Source of the DNA: Lunularia cruciata
Lineage: Eukaryota; Streptophyta; Marchantiopsida; Lunulariales; Lunulariaceae
DNA: 64,000 nucleotides
NCBI GenBank assembly: GCA_948567375.1
Contig: OX419760.1
Span: 32,798,001 to 32,862,000, forward strand
Direction of reading: 5' to 3'
Part shown: positions 24,837 to 35,300 of the stretch, one piece after another
How the letters are laid out: each line of letters opens with the position of its first letter
Numbering within the stretch: the first letter of the stretch is position 1
Made by a program: the position numbers and the translations under genes
The notes under the pieces: model-generated
The model's database searches: none
What the model saw: only the letters and a program-made list of their open reading frames with translations
What the model was told of the DNA's origin: nothing

Positions 24837-25326
24837 AAGCAGTATGCTGATGCACACCTTCGGCACATGGAGTTCAATGTTGGGGATCAAGTGGTGGCTA
24901 TTGACAACCAACCTCACATTAGTTGGACCTCATAAGCTCAGACCTCGTTTTATTGGGCCTTTATTGATTCTTTGTCGCATCAGCGCTATGGCCTATCACC
25001 TTGAGCTACCACCATACATGAAGATCCATCCAGTGTTCCATGTCTCCCTTCTATGCAGATATGCTCCCCGATCAGGCCAAGGTCGTTCCACACTAGACAT
25101 TCGACCTTGTCCGACACTCATTGATGGCATAGAGGAATATGAAGTAGAGCGGATTCTCCAAAAACACATGCATGGTACTTGCCACCCACGGGTGGACTAT
25201 CTAGTACAATGGAAAGGTTACTCCCTCTATGAAGCAACATGGGAGCCCGCTGCCAATTTGGCACATGCACCGGTGTTGGTGCAAGCATTTGAGCAACAAT
25301 TGCACAACAAGAACGTTGAGTCTTAA
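24837..25326 (+). pseudogene. integrase C-terminus and chromodomain of element 1
   Basis: After the stop at 24834 the frame shifts at about 24900-24925. The remainder reads through an integrase C-terminal segment (KLRPRFIGP...HPVFHVSLL) and then a chromodomain (EEYEVERIL...VDYLVQWKGY...TWEP, about 25132-25250). Chromodomains at this place are known to steer chromovirus integration to modified chromatin. Aromatic-cage positions Y, W and Y/W are visible, so the domain itself looks intact. It ends just before the polypurine tract. Confidence 0.9.
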
Positions 25327-25339
25327 AAGGAGGGAGGTA
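25325..25339 (+). other. polypurine tract of element 1
   Basis: AAAAGGAGGGAGGTA directly precedes the TG of the 3' LTR; this is the expected plus-strand primer site. Confidence 0.85.
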
Positions 25340-26066
25340 TGTAATACCAAGAGCTAGCCATATGATTAGATGTGAAATTTGGTTAGGTAACATCTAGAAT
25401 GATGTTATACATGATGGTCAAAATAGATAAGATAGAAGTATCACCAAAAGAGTACTTCTAATAGGGCAAAAACCAAAATAGATTTGAGAACATTAGAACC
25501 AATAGCTAGACATATGATTTAAAGGTGAGAATTGGTTTGGTAACATCTGGAAGGATGTTACACATGATGGACTAAACAGATCAGAAAGAGATATCACCAA
25601 AAGTGGACTTCTACTAATAGAGTAGGAACCGAAATATGCCTGAAATCTTTGAAGGCAATTTCAGAGGCCTAAACGGATGAATTAGGCCTCAAAAATGTGT
25701 CGATTCTCCCCCAATGGAGGTAAGGCTGGCCTTCCCTCCCCCTTGCTTTGTCTCATCGAGAGCTTTCCAACGGTACCTCACGTGATTCTGAGATTCCTAT
25801 AGGAAGATTCCCTAAAAGATCTCTGGTCAAAGCTTGTTTGACCAACCAGATAAGACCTAGACCAGACATGTCACCCATCCAAGTAAGTAATCCAAGGGTG
25901 GAGCGTGCTGACATGTCACCTAGCTATGTCCCTAATCCTATGGTGGAGCTTCCTTGGAGGAGATCCTCTTTGGCTATATAATAAAGAGAAGGTGCTCCCT
26001 TGGGGCATCGATTGTTTGAGTGTGCAATCTGTGTTTTCTCTCTTCTCTTGTCCTCGGAGTATTACA
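25340..26066 (+). repeat. 3' LTR of element 1
   Basis: A 727-bp copy of the 5' LTR from TGTAATACC to AGTATTACA. It retains the G-box core CACGTG at 25779-25784 and the TATA motif near 25976. Confidence 0.93.
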
Positions 26067-26108
26067 AGGACCTACAACTAAAAGCTCATGTTACTTTGCC
26101 TTTGTTAT

Positions 26109-26680
26109 TGTAATACCATTAGCTAGACATATTAACTAGAGGTGAAAATTAGCTTGGTAATATTTGGAAGGATGTTATATATGACCAGTCTAAGTAGATT
26201 AGATAGAGGTGTCACCAAAAGAGTACTTCCACTAATAGGGTAGAGGTCAAAACACCGTAAAAACTTCAGAGTCAATTTTGGAGGCCTAAAAAATGAATTA
26301 GATGTATAGGGGAAAGACATTAACTTATCTCACCATTTTTTTCTTATCAAGAGCTTTCCAATGGTACCTCACCCATGTTATTCTGAGCTTCCTATAGGAA
26401 GATTCTCCAAAGATTCCTTTTGGTCAAAATTATTTGACCAACAAGATAGGACAAGGATAGACATGTTGCCCATCCATGCAACTAACCTAAGGGTGGAGCT
26501 TGGTGACATATCACCAATTCATGTATCTGATCCAAGGGTGGAGCTCCTCCTGCATAGATCCTCTTTGTTATATCATAAAGACAAGGCACTCCTTTGGGGC
26601 ATTGGAGTATTGAGGGTTGAAACCTTATGTTTCTTCTCTTGACTTTCTCTTGGGGGTTCTCTTATCCTTGGAACATATAA
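26109..26680 (+). mobile_element. diverged solo LTR related to element 1
   Basis: Begins TGTAATACC and follows the element-1 LTR in order (GGTAACATCTGGAAGGATGT-like block, GAGGCCTAAA, CTTTCCAATGGTACCTCAC, CTATAGGAAGATTC, TTGGGGCAT, TCCTTGGA) but with many changes and a degraded end. No matching target duplication was found. It lies 43 bp after element 1 and is older than it. Confidence 0.8.
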
Positions 26681-27139
26681 TCACCTTATTTTTCATTGAT
26701 TTGCTTCCTTCAACATCCTTACAAATTGATCTTGGGCTTCCTCTAATTGCTTGAAGACCTTTATCTTCTCCTCCTCCAAGAAGATCCCTACTTCCTTCTT
26801 CACCTCCTCCAACATTTGTGGTAGATCATCTTCCCTCTCTTCTTTCTCCTTCTTTAGCTCAACAACCATCACTTCAAGTTGAATAACTACTATGCTCCTA
26901 TATATGGTGAATTGCATATCAAGGGTCACCTATTGAATCTTGGCCTTCTCTATTTCTCCTCAAATAATCACCAATTCCTCTTCTTTGGCAATCAATTGCA
27001 ATTTTTACCCTTGTTTGGTCTCAAGAAAAAGGGCTCTTTTTCATGACATTTACAATGCCAAAGCTGGTTTGGTTGAACATTGGAGTGTTAGTCTTGGAAA
27101 TCATAGTTATACCAATAATTTCTTAGAGATTACTTAGTG
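26681..27139. other. spacer with an antisense coiled-coil-like frame
   Basis: On the minus strand, 26929-26693 encodes 78 codons of charged, heptad-like sequence (LKKEKEERED, FLEEEKIKVFKQLEEAQ) ending in TGA. It has no recognisable homologue. The frame breaks upstream, so if it was a gene it is a fragment. Nothing else seen. Confidence 0.35.
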
Positions 27140-28309
27140 GTGGCCAAATTTTTTATTAGTGCTATTGAAAATGCTGTTAGAGTTATCATCAATTACATTA
27201 GTTGTAATGTTAGATGGACTGTCAAAAACACCATTAAGATTGGAGTGCTAGGTCAAATCCAAAGGAGTAGATCTCAAACTATAGCTCTAGAGAGCTCACT
27301 TCTTTGATGTTGAGCATTTGAGTTCTTAGCTATGGTGTATAAAGGCAGGCAAGCATCACTTGGAGTCTCTTAGCTAGATTGGGTGTGGCTTGATAGTGAA
27401 GTCAATGCTGATGGTTTATAGCTTTTTGAGTCAAGAGTTGTATTTTTGATCCAAGTTAAGGATGAGCTAAACTGATTATATCAAAGAAGTGAGAGAGAGA
27501 AGAGAAGTGGAATTAGGTGCAAGAATTGAGGATGTTAGTGGTATCTCCATGCTTGGTGAAACAATGGTATCTTTGATCATTTTTGATTTTAGTTGATTGG
27601 ATTGTGTGTTAAGGCCTCCTCGAGTTGTTATAGCTTTTGACAAATTTTTTGGACCTAATGTGGAAGTGTTGCTAAAATTTCCAAAATCAAGTTTTTAGGT
27701 GTTCAACTGAATTGAATTGGGTTTAATTTGAGCACAAGGAGGTGAAATTAGGGTCAAGTGATGTAAAATTAGAAGCCTTGGTGTGGCAAATTTGGCTTAA
27801 AAATTGGATTTGGGAACCCATCTTCTCAATTTGACCCAATTTAGCATTTGGTGAAGGATTTGGAGGTCTACTAACTATAATTGAAGTCACCCATAGTTAG
27901 TGGAAGTGTAATTGGGTAGCCAACCCTAAGGTAGAGCAAGTACTAGAGGTTTGCTAGAGTTGGAGATGAATTTGGAGGTCTTGAAGGGAGTTGGTAGCTG
28001 ATTTAGTCAAGGGGGTCAATTTTGCATTTGGTGAAGGATTTGGAGGTTGGCTAACTATAATAGAGGTCACCTATAGTTGGTAGAAGTGTGATTTGGTAGC
28101 CATCCTCAAGTTAGAGCAATTGATAGAGGTTGGCTAGAGTTGGAGGTGCATTTGGAGGTCTTGAATGGAGTTGGTGGCCAAGTTAGTCAAGGTTAGCCCG
28201 TTTAGAGAGAGTTTGAATTTGCAAGTAGAAATGCCTTTGGGTGTTTTGAGGCATAAGACTATGTGCTAAAGAGGCTAAAAAGACCTAAAAGGGCTAACAA
28301 GCCAGTTTT

Positions 28310-28500
28310 TTGGCATGACACTTGCTAGTTTAGATGTTTTTTTGGTAGCTTATTTACAAAGACCTGGCATGAGACTTGCTAGTTTAGATGTTTTTTGGGT
28401 GGCTTGTTGGCATGAGACTTGCTAGTTTGGAGAGGCTACAAAGACCTAGAACGGTAGCTTGTTGGCATGAGACTTGCTAGTTTAGATGGTTTTTTGGTAG
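28310..28500. repeat. tandem degenerate repeats inside the family C LTR fragment
   Basis: A unit containing GGCATGAGACTTGCTAGTTT, followed by a T-rich tract and GGTAGCTT, is repeated about four times with variable spacing. It is much reduced in the 49351-50730 copy, so it expanded within this lineage. Confidence 0.65.
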
Positions 28501-28534
28501 TATTTGGCAAAATCTACCCTCCCTTCAAGATTAT

Positions 28535-28605
28535 GCATTGTAGGATTTGAACCTTAGATCTTTGGTTCATAAATTGGTGCCCTAGTCAACTAGTCCACCC
28601 TCACT
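28535..28605 (-). repeat. tRNA-derived sequence (SINE head or tRNA fossil) in family C LTR, copy 1
   Basis: Read on the minus strand, there is a Pol III A-box-like TGGACTAGTTGA (28597-28586) and a perfect B-box match GGTTCAAATCC (28553-28543). Their starts are 44 bases apart, exactly the spacing between tRNA positions 8 and 52. The D and anticodon stems do not pair well, so it is a tRNA fossil or SINE head, not a working tRNA gene. A homologous copy sits at 50425-50497. Confidence 0.6.
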
Positions 28606-28800
28606 TGTTGTCATAGAGATGAGTGACTTATACTTATAGCCATGTAGCTTTGGCTAAAAGAATACATTTGACTCCATTCTTGGTGATCTTGGTAGCATGT
28701 AGGAGTAGATAGGTACTCCTGTTATATCAAATGCAAAATAATGATGAAGTCAACCCAATTTTGATTTATGAGATGGAAGGTTATTATTTAGAATTTTTGT

Positions 28801-29004
28801 GATTGGACTCACTCTATTCTCTATTTCCTATATGTGTACCATGTTTTTCATGAGTTGCTCTAATATTCATAGTGTCGTGCGTATGTATATCCCTACACAA
28901 CGTACATCAATGTCAACATCATACACTATAGAAACACAACTCATATATAAGTTATACATGAACTCTAAAGTGCCACAAATAATAAGTTCTTCAACTCAAA
29001 TCAC
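28801..29004. repeat. interspersed repeat, copy 1 (see 31501-31679)
   Basis: 28843-28974 shares TTTTTCATGAG, CACAACGTACATCA, CAACATCATACA.TATAGAA and TACATGAACTCTAAAGTGCC, in order, with 31501-31679. No coding content; identity unknown, possibly part of the family C leader. Confidence 0.55.
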
Positions 29005-29384
29005 ACTCAAACAGATTAGTACTTGATCATTCACTCAACACTCTACCAACAATTGGGCATTGATTACAGTCAAGCCACACCCACTCTAGCTAAGAGACTC
29101 CAAGTAATGCTCACCGGCCTATGTCCACCATAGCCAAGAACTTGAAGGCTCAACATTAGAGAAGTGAGCTCTTTGGAGTTGCACTTTGAAGGTATATCCC
29201 TGATTTCAAATTAGGTCTCTAACCCTAACAATACCATTGATGGCACATCTAATGGTGCAAATGGTGCAAGTGATGGTGGGTCCCACCATGTAATCAATAG
29301 CACTAACATGAAATCATACCATCAATAAGTAGTCCATGATTAACTACCAATATACCTATGACTACCAACACAACTACTCCAACT
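29005..29384 (-). mobile_element. family C LTR 5' part, inverted
   Basis: Reverse complement of the beginning of a family C LTR. It aligns throughout with the right end of 37760-38704 (inverted as well) and, in opposite orientation, with 49351-49740. It starts at the LTR 5' end (reverse of GTTGGAGTAGTTGTG at 29384) and stops abruptly near 29005. It may be the other LTR of the minus-strand family C element at 29-38.7 kb. Confidence 0.7.
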
Positions 29385-31500
29385 TTGTTGTACTTTAACT
29401 TTCTTTGGGAACACACATGATGCTTAGTTGTGGAGCCTATAGATCAAAGGTTGTACATAAAATTGTCCCTACTAGTTTGAGTTTGCATTTTACCACACCA
29501 GTAAAACCCTCCTCTCTTGTTTCTAAGGTTTTTTCTATTGAGTAGGGGAGTAATAATCAACCTGGCTTGTCATCATAACATGCACTTCTAGTCTATCAAT
29601 AATCATTTCTAGCATTAGCAAAGAGAAATAAATAGCACTCCTAGAAGAAAAGAACCTAAGTGCAACACCCGCATACCAATCCAAGCCAACTGGGCATACA
29701 AACAAGTATGCAAGCACAGAGAGGATCCAACCACAAGAATTCAACAATAACTCTCTATTATTTTTGTGGAAATCAGCTTCAAAGCCTCCTACCTTGTCCC
29801 TCAAGCTGATTTCAATCTATACTCCAACTTCTAAACCAATTTGTCATCCAAGTGGAGAATTCTATACCTTTTAGATGGGGAAAACTCTATGCAACTCATA
29901 TGGACATTTTTTTTTAATTTTTGACTTGGATTCAAGTTTTTTAGGATTTAATCGAAAGCCTATCTGATAAGCTTTCCAATGATATGAAATAAGCTACAAT
30001 ATGATCACTATAGCTCCCTTGACAAGCTCTCAAAATTGGCCAAATTTCCTATAATTTCCACCCTAAATTTGAAATCCCTAATTCAGGGTTTGCTCTTGGT
30101 TCTTGGCAACTTTTCCCAAATTTTATGAAACAAAGGTACAATTGATACTAAAAAACACTCCAATAACCTAAAATCCTCAATCATAGTCACAAAAATAGGA
30201 GAATTAACACTCAATCATGATTTATTGCATCAACTCTCACTCTCTATGGACCCAAAGTCAGCCAAAATTTTCAAATTAGTTGCTTGTGCCCTTGTCTAAA
30301 GCTCTAAAAAGTTTAATGGCCTAATCCAACCCCAATCTCTATATATGGATCAATTCTTGAGTTGGGTTAACTTGTGAGCTCTACAAACCCAAGTATGCAT
30401 GATCTAAGACCTTGAATCCTTTATTTGAGAAATTCACATGAAACATTTGCATAGCGGTGCAAGTTTAAACAAAAAATAACATTGAAGATTTCATAAGGTG
30501 ATTTGAACCACAACTTTAGGAGTAACCAAAATTCCAAACTTGATCTACATCTCATTTTCAACACCTCACTTCCCAAAGCTCCAACTTCAGTTGACCAAAT
30601 CTGATTTAAGATTGATCTAAACCTAAATTTTTTGTGCTTAACACTACAAGCAATTTTTTTTCTCTTCAAATCCACCAATAGATCTTGAAAATGCTTCTCA
30701 AAGCTCTCAAAGTTTTCTATTTTGTGCTCATGGGTATGAATTCTACCCTTCTTGATTCAATTGATTGTATCTCCCATAAAATCTACTCAAATTACTTGAT
30801 TTTAGTATCCAAATTTTAACCTTTTAGCTCTTCTCTCCAAACTCAGTCTCCACTCCTAGAATGCCTCTCCAAACTCCTTTGATGGTTGAAAACTCTAGAC
30901 TTCTCCTCTTGGAACCTAATCACTTGCACTTTTTTCTCATTAAGTTTCTTCACTTTTTGACAAATGGACCCCACAAATCCACCTTGAAGCTCATGAGAAA
31001 AATTCAATCATTCTCCATCTATAAGAGCACATAGATTATCAAGTCCCAAAATTGCTTTTAAGTAAGCATCGGAAGGACAATAGGATCCGTGTTGTCCATC
31101 ACAAACTCCATGAATGCCACCCCAAAATGTACTACCATCCAATCTTGTAAACTATCACGGTGTAGAATCTGAAGTTTGATGAGACAAGGATTTGGAAGTG
31201 GCAGATCAAGAGCATGAGACATCTCCTACTCAAACATTTCCTTTGATGCTCTAATGCTTGCACTTTGCTACAACTCTCATTCCCAACATCCTCCTCTCAC
31301 TCAAGACTCCTCAAACTAAAACACACCCATCTCTCAACTGTCCTCCACCTATATACATAAGAGCCCTTGAAAGGACAAGATTGTGCTCCATGTGGCCAAT
31401 CATATACATGTATATAGATTGCTCACATGGAAATAGCTCAATTGTAGGATTTGTCATACAACCTATTCCATATTTATGGAGATAAAACACACTAGTCTAC
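29385..31500. other. AT-rich sequence, no gene seen
   Basis: Short frames only (an 85-codon minus frame at 30421-30678 is the longest with any continuity). Probably decayed repeat, but no LTR end, RT or transposase motif could be identified. Confidence 0.45.
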
Positions 31501-31679
31501 TTTTTCATGAGCTATGCAAACCATAACATGACATCATTTAAGCAATCTAGCTTTGACACCACAAATGTCTTGATTGTTGTTGTGCATATATACATCACCG
31601 CACAACATACATCATTGCCAACATCATACATTATAGAAGTACTACTCAGACATAAGTCATACATGAACTCTAAAGTGCC
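31501..31679. repeat. interspersed repeat, copy 2
   Basis: Matches 28843-28974 with an extra internal segment. A sub-block (ATCTAGCTTTG.CACCACAAATGT, 31546-31570) also occurs at about 38709-38733, next to the family C LTR end. Confidence 0.55.
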
Positions 31680-32239
31680 TCAATTTCCTCCCTAGCTTGC
31701 GGTTAGATCTCTCTAACTCTAGATAGCCATTTACTCCAAGTATGTAGTATAAATCTATGGTATATATGGTATAACTCTAGATAGCCATCTTTGCCTACCA
31801 TACTTATGGTAGACAAAGATCAAAAGGCTAGGTGCTATTGAGCTCCATTGTAATCACCTTTTGATAATCTATACCATATAAAGGTTGCACTAGCTATATG
31901 TCAAGTACATCTAAGACATAACCACTATCCTTAAGGAACCACCATGAGAGGAGGAGTCAAACATGCCATATGCCATCCTCTCAAACACTAATATAATAGC
32001 AACTCTACCAAAAGAGCTGCATAACATGCAATACAAGCATACACATACAAGTGCCAACCTTGGGTCCATAGCACCATCAATGTTTAGGAGGTGACATAGC
32101 ATACAATTGCACACATGATCCTTCCAAATAACACCATCACTTCCTTCCAACACAAGGATTCCAAAAGCAAAACCTCACACACTCTCAAGATAGTGCGGCC
32201 TATAGTAACATCATGTGTAATTGGTGTTGTCTATTGTAG

Positions 32240-33100
32240 ATATACATAGTCACCTGGATGAAATTGACAAATCAAGGATCTATAACCTCCTCCTTGAATA
32301 GTATCATATCATACGGTATCCTTATGCTAAGCAATTCCTAAGTTCTCAAAGGCCATCGGTATCACTCTCCAAAAGATCTCTATTTGTTGAGATACATCCG
32401 GATTATATAGATCATCAAAGTCCAAAACTACAATAACATCTCAACAAATAGCTGTAGGTAAATCTAGATCTCATCCATAAAGTAGAAAGTAAAGAGAGAA
32501 GGATGCTAAGGAGGCTTGCTGGCTAAATCAATAGCCCATGGCCAACCAAGGTAACTAGAGATCCCATCTCCCAAAGTGGCCTCTTTGCAAACCATACTTA
32601 TGTAATCCTCTCTCACTTTCTAAACCACTCTCTTTGCTAAGCCATTTGCCTTACGGTGATCTAGAGAAGTAGTATGATGATCAATTAGAGCTTTATCACA
32701 TAAGACTTGGAATCCTCCAAGGACTCTATACTTGATCAATCAAAACCTCAACTAGTGCACCAAAATGACTAAGAACCCAATCAAGAAATGAGTAAATTGT
32801 CCCTTCATTGGACTTGTCAAGAAATATCACCAACTCAATCCACTTAGAGAAGTGCTCCACTATAACCAAAACATACCAATGATGTCTTACAATCAACAAT
32901 AAAGGTCCAACAAAGTCCAAACTCCAATGGTAACCCAATCCCATGATAGGTAATGGGTGTAATTATGTCATAGGAGCACTAAATGATACTCTAACTTAGT
33001 CACAAACCACACATCTAGCAACAAACTGCTTTACATCATTTTGCATACCGCACTACTAATAATGCTTATATTCCAAAATGTCCTAGCTACTCATGAGCAT
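32240..33100 (-). pseudogene. integrase remnant of minus-strand family C element
   Basis: The open piece 32944-32726 has the first catalytic Asp in SLDFVGPLLL and the second in VEVLIDQV. Further left, a shifted frame has NGLAKR, where the third catalytic residue should be Glu; the codon at 32632-32634 (read in reverse) is AAG, Lys. The preceding codon is GCA, so the ancestral GCAGAG would have held a CAG methylation site on both strands. Non-functional. Confidence 0.75.
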
Positions 33101-33399
33101 GATAGACCAACTGTGATCTATACGATGGATGTGGTACTACTTGGACTCTACCATCCTCCCATACACAAAGAAGGTGTCTGCTTTCCAATCTTAACCACTT
33201 GGCTTGCTAAAGAACACAATCTTTCCTTGGCTCCAACTATGCCGTCCACAACACCAATGTACAGATAATCCATCACTAAGATATCATCATGAATATCTTA
33301 CTGAATGGTACCAATATCTCCATCCTCTAAATTGGTGATCTCAATAACTCCTATATGTGGTAAGAGAAATACCACCAAAGCCTCAAAAAATATACATAG

Positions 33400-35300
33400 A
33401 AAGGTTGATCCATTCCAACTTGGCATCATTTCCTCATTTATCTCACCATGCATATGTGCTTTAATCTGATTTTGTTGGTTGGGACATGGGTTTCTTCTCA
33501 ACCCATCTACATCATATTTCACCTCTCTAGGTCTATGAATAACTATGAAATCATACTCCTATAAAATTAGAGCACATTGTGCAAGCTTCCTTGAAAGGTT
33601 GTTGGACTCCATCAACCACTTCAGTGGTTGATGATTATTGATGAGAGCAAGGTTACCAAAAGGTAATATGAAGAATGTGCTACTACCTATATTGCTGCTA
33701 AGCACTCTACCTCATTTGAATTATACTTTGCCTCTTCTGAATCGTTGGAGTGACTAGTATAAGCCACCACAAACTCCTTCCTTTCATCATCTTGTTGGGT
33801 GAGCACTACTCCAAGCCGCAAAGTACTTCAGTCAGTGTGAATCTCAAATAGTTGTCCTTAGATTGGTCTCCTAAGAATAAGGGCAGATTTCAACCTCTCC
33901 TTGAGCTCTATAAAAGCTTTCTCTTGCTCATCTCCCCAACACCACTCTGTGTAAGCTTGGTCAACTTCATCAAGGCCTTGGCAATAACACTAAATCCTCT
34001 AATATAGCTGCAATAGAAGTTTGCCAATCCAAGGAACGGTTACTCTTTATTCACATTTGTAGGCCAAGGAATATGTGCAATAGCCTCTACCTTGGTTTGT
34101 TGATAACAAAGTCCTCTAGGGTAGATAGTGTGACCCAAATAGTAAACTTGCTCATGGAAGAATCTACACTTCCCAAGATGTAATTTGAGTCCATGAGATC
34201 TCAATCTCTCAAACACTTCCAAAAAATGCCTCTCATGCTCCTCCACAATAGTGCTATAGATCAAAATTTCATCAATATAACACTAAGCAAAATCCAATCC
34301 TACTAGGATTCTTTCCATGACCCTTTGAAATCCAATAAGAACATTTGTTAACCCAATGGTAAGAACCTCCATTTATATAATACATCCTTGCCATGAGAGC
34401 AATAGCCCAAAATGTTGTCTTGGACTTATCCTCCTCCCTAATCGGCAACTAATGATATCTTGCTCAAAGATCCAAAGTATTGAAGACCTTTGCATGCCCA
34501 ATTGCATCAAAGATCTCATCTTGTATAGGCATGGCATACCAATCAGACCTAATCTATCAGTTGATATGATCTCCACACCTCTGCCTACTCTATAATTGCT
34601 ATGCATATCCTTCTTGGCTGGCATCATTGTAGCCTATATTCTCTATGTAAAATCTCCACCAAACCAGCCTAAAAAAGGTCTCTACTCTAGATTTGAATCA
34701 ATGTTCTCTCCATATCACTTTATTTATAAGGACGTAAAAAAATTGGTGTATCACTAGTAAGTTCAATCCAAATACTAGGTCTTTTCATAGCACCCAAATC
34801 CTTCATATTTAAGGCAAAACAACTTGTGTAGCTCGTCAAGAACCTCCAAAACTCTCCATCTTTCTCCTCTTGTAAGCTTGGGTCTAAGATCTGGCTCCCA
34901 AGTATCCTCTATAACTGATGTAAGAGTGGAAGATGTACTGACTGGTTGCTTCATAGGGCCCTTGGGAGCAATAGTGTCATGCCTCCAACCACTAGAATTC
35001 CCAATCTTAGTATGGAAAACTCCCCTTGCTTTGGCTGCAAGCTATATATGTCCTCGCTACAATCCCAAGTAGACCAAGTGTGTAACCTAAGTAGACCATG
35101 CTCACTTGGATGGACCCCAAGTAGACCACTCTCACTAGTAGTCACTTCATGTGGATGTGTCCTAAGGATACCCTAGCCACTTGGTCCCTTGCCCCCAACA
35201 TGCGCTTGAAGTTTCTTGACAGGTAGAGAGCTCACAAGAGTCAGAGTGGTCATGCCTATCAAGTGCATCCTATGCTGCTCTTCCAAGCCAAGGCTCACAA
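33400..35300 (-). pseudogene. RT and RNase H remnants of minus-strand family C element
   Basis: The RT thumb piece 34264-34040 (EEHERHFLEVFERLRSHGLK...YYLGHTI) is directly preceded by YIDEILIYS at about 34290-34265. The catalytic YxDD box therefore reads YIDE, with the last Asp changed to Glu. RNase H shows HQPLKWLMES (about 33640-33600), then a reading through EYDFIVIHR. The plus-strand family C copy at 48165 keeps YIDD. Confidence 0.75.

Larger units (their letters stand above)
19485..26066 (+). mobile_element. element 1: full-length Ty3/gypsy chromovirus, inactive
   Basis: Complete layout: 5' LTR (19485-20209), primer-binding site, an extra pre-gag frame, gag with zinc knuckle, protease, RT, RNase H, integrase, chromodomain, polypurine tract, and 3' LTR (25340-26066). 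The order RT-RNaseH-IN identifies Ty3/gypsy, and the chromodomain after integrase identifies a chromovirus. Flanks TGGAC (19480-19484) and AGGAC (26067-26071) look like a 5-bp target duplication with one mismatch. The two LTRs differ by point changes and small indels, so the insertion is not recent. Stops and frameshifts in gag and pol make it non-autonomous. Confidence 0.93.
27140..28800 (+). mobile_element. family C LTR fragment
   Basis: Aligns by eye with 49351-50730 over its length: a CTCACTTCT.TGATGTTGAG block near 27300, the CTTAGCTAGATTGGGTGTGGCTTG block near 27370, the GGTGCAAGAATTGAGGATGTTAGTGGTATCTCC block, and the tRNA-like block near 28570. Ends are not sharply defined and no flanking duplication was found. 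Internal sub-repeats are visible: the GGATTTGGAGG.. block occurs twice (27855 and 28030), and TGGCATGAGACTTGCTAGTTTAGATG-like units occur about four times at 28310-28500. Confidence 0.7.

Noticed and set aside
19485-26066. Endogenous pararetrovirus (caulimovirid) instead of a retrotransposon
   Set aside because: LTRs, integrase, chromodomain, PBS/PPT and a target duplication are present and no movement protein is seen.
28310-28500. CRISPR-like spaced repeats
   Set aside because: Unequal spacing, degenerate units, eukaryotic repeat context inside an LTR, and no cas genes.
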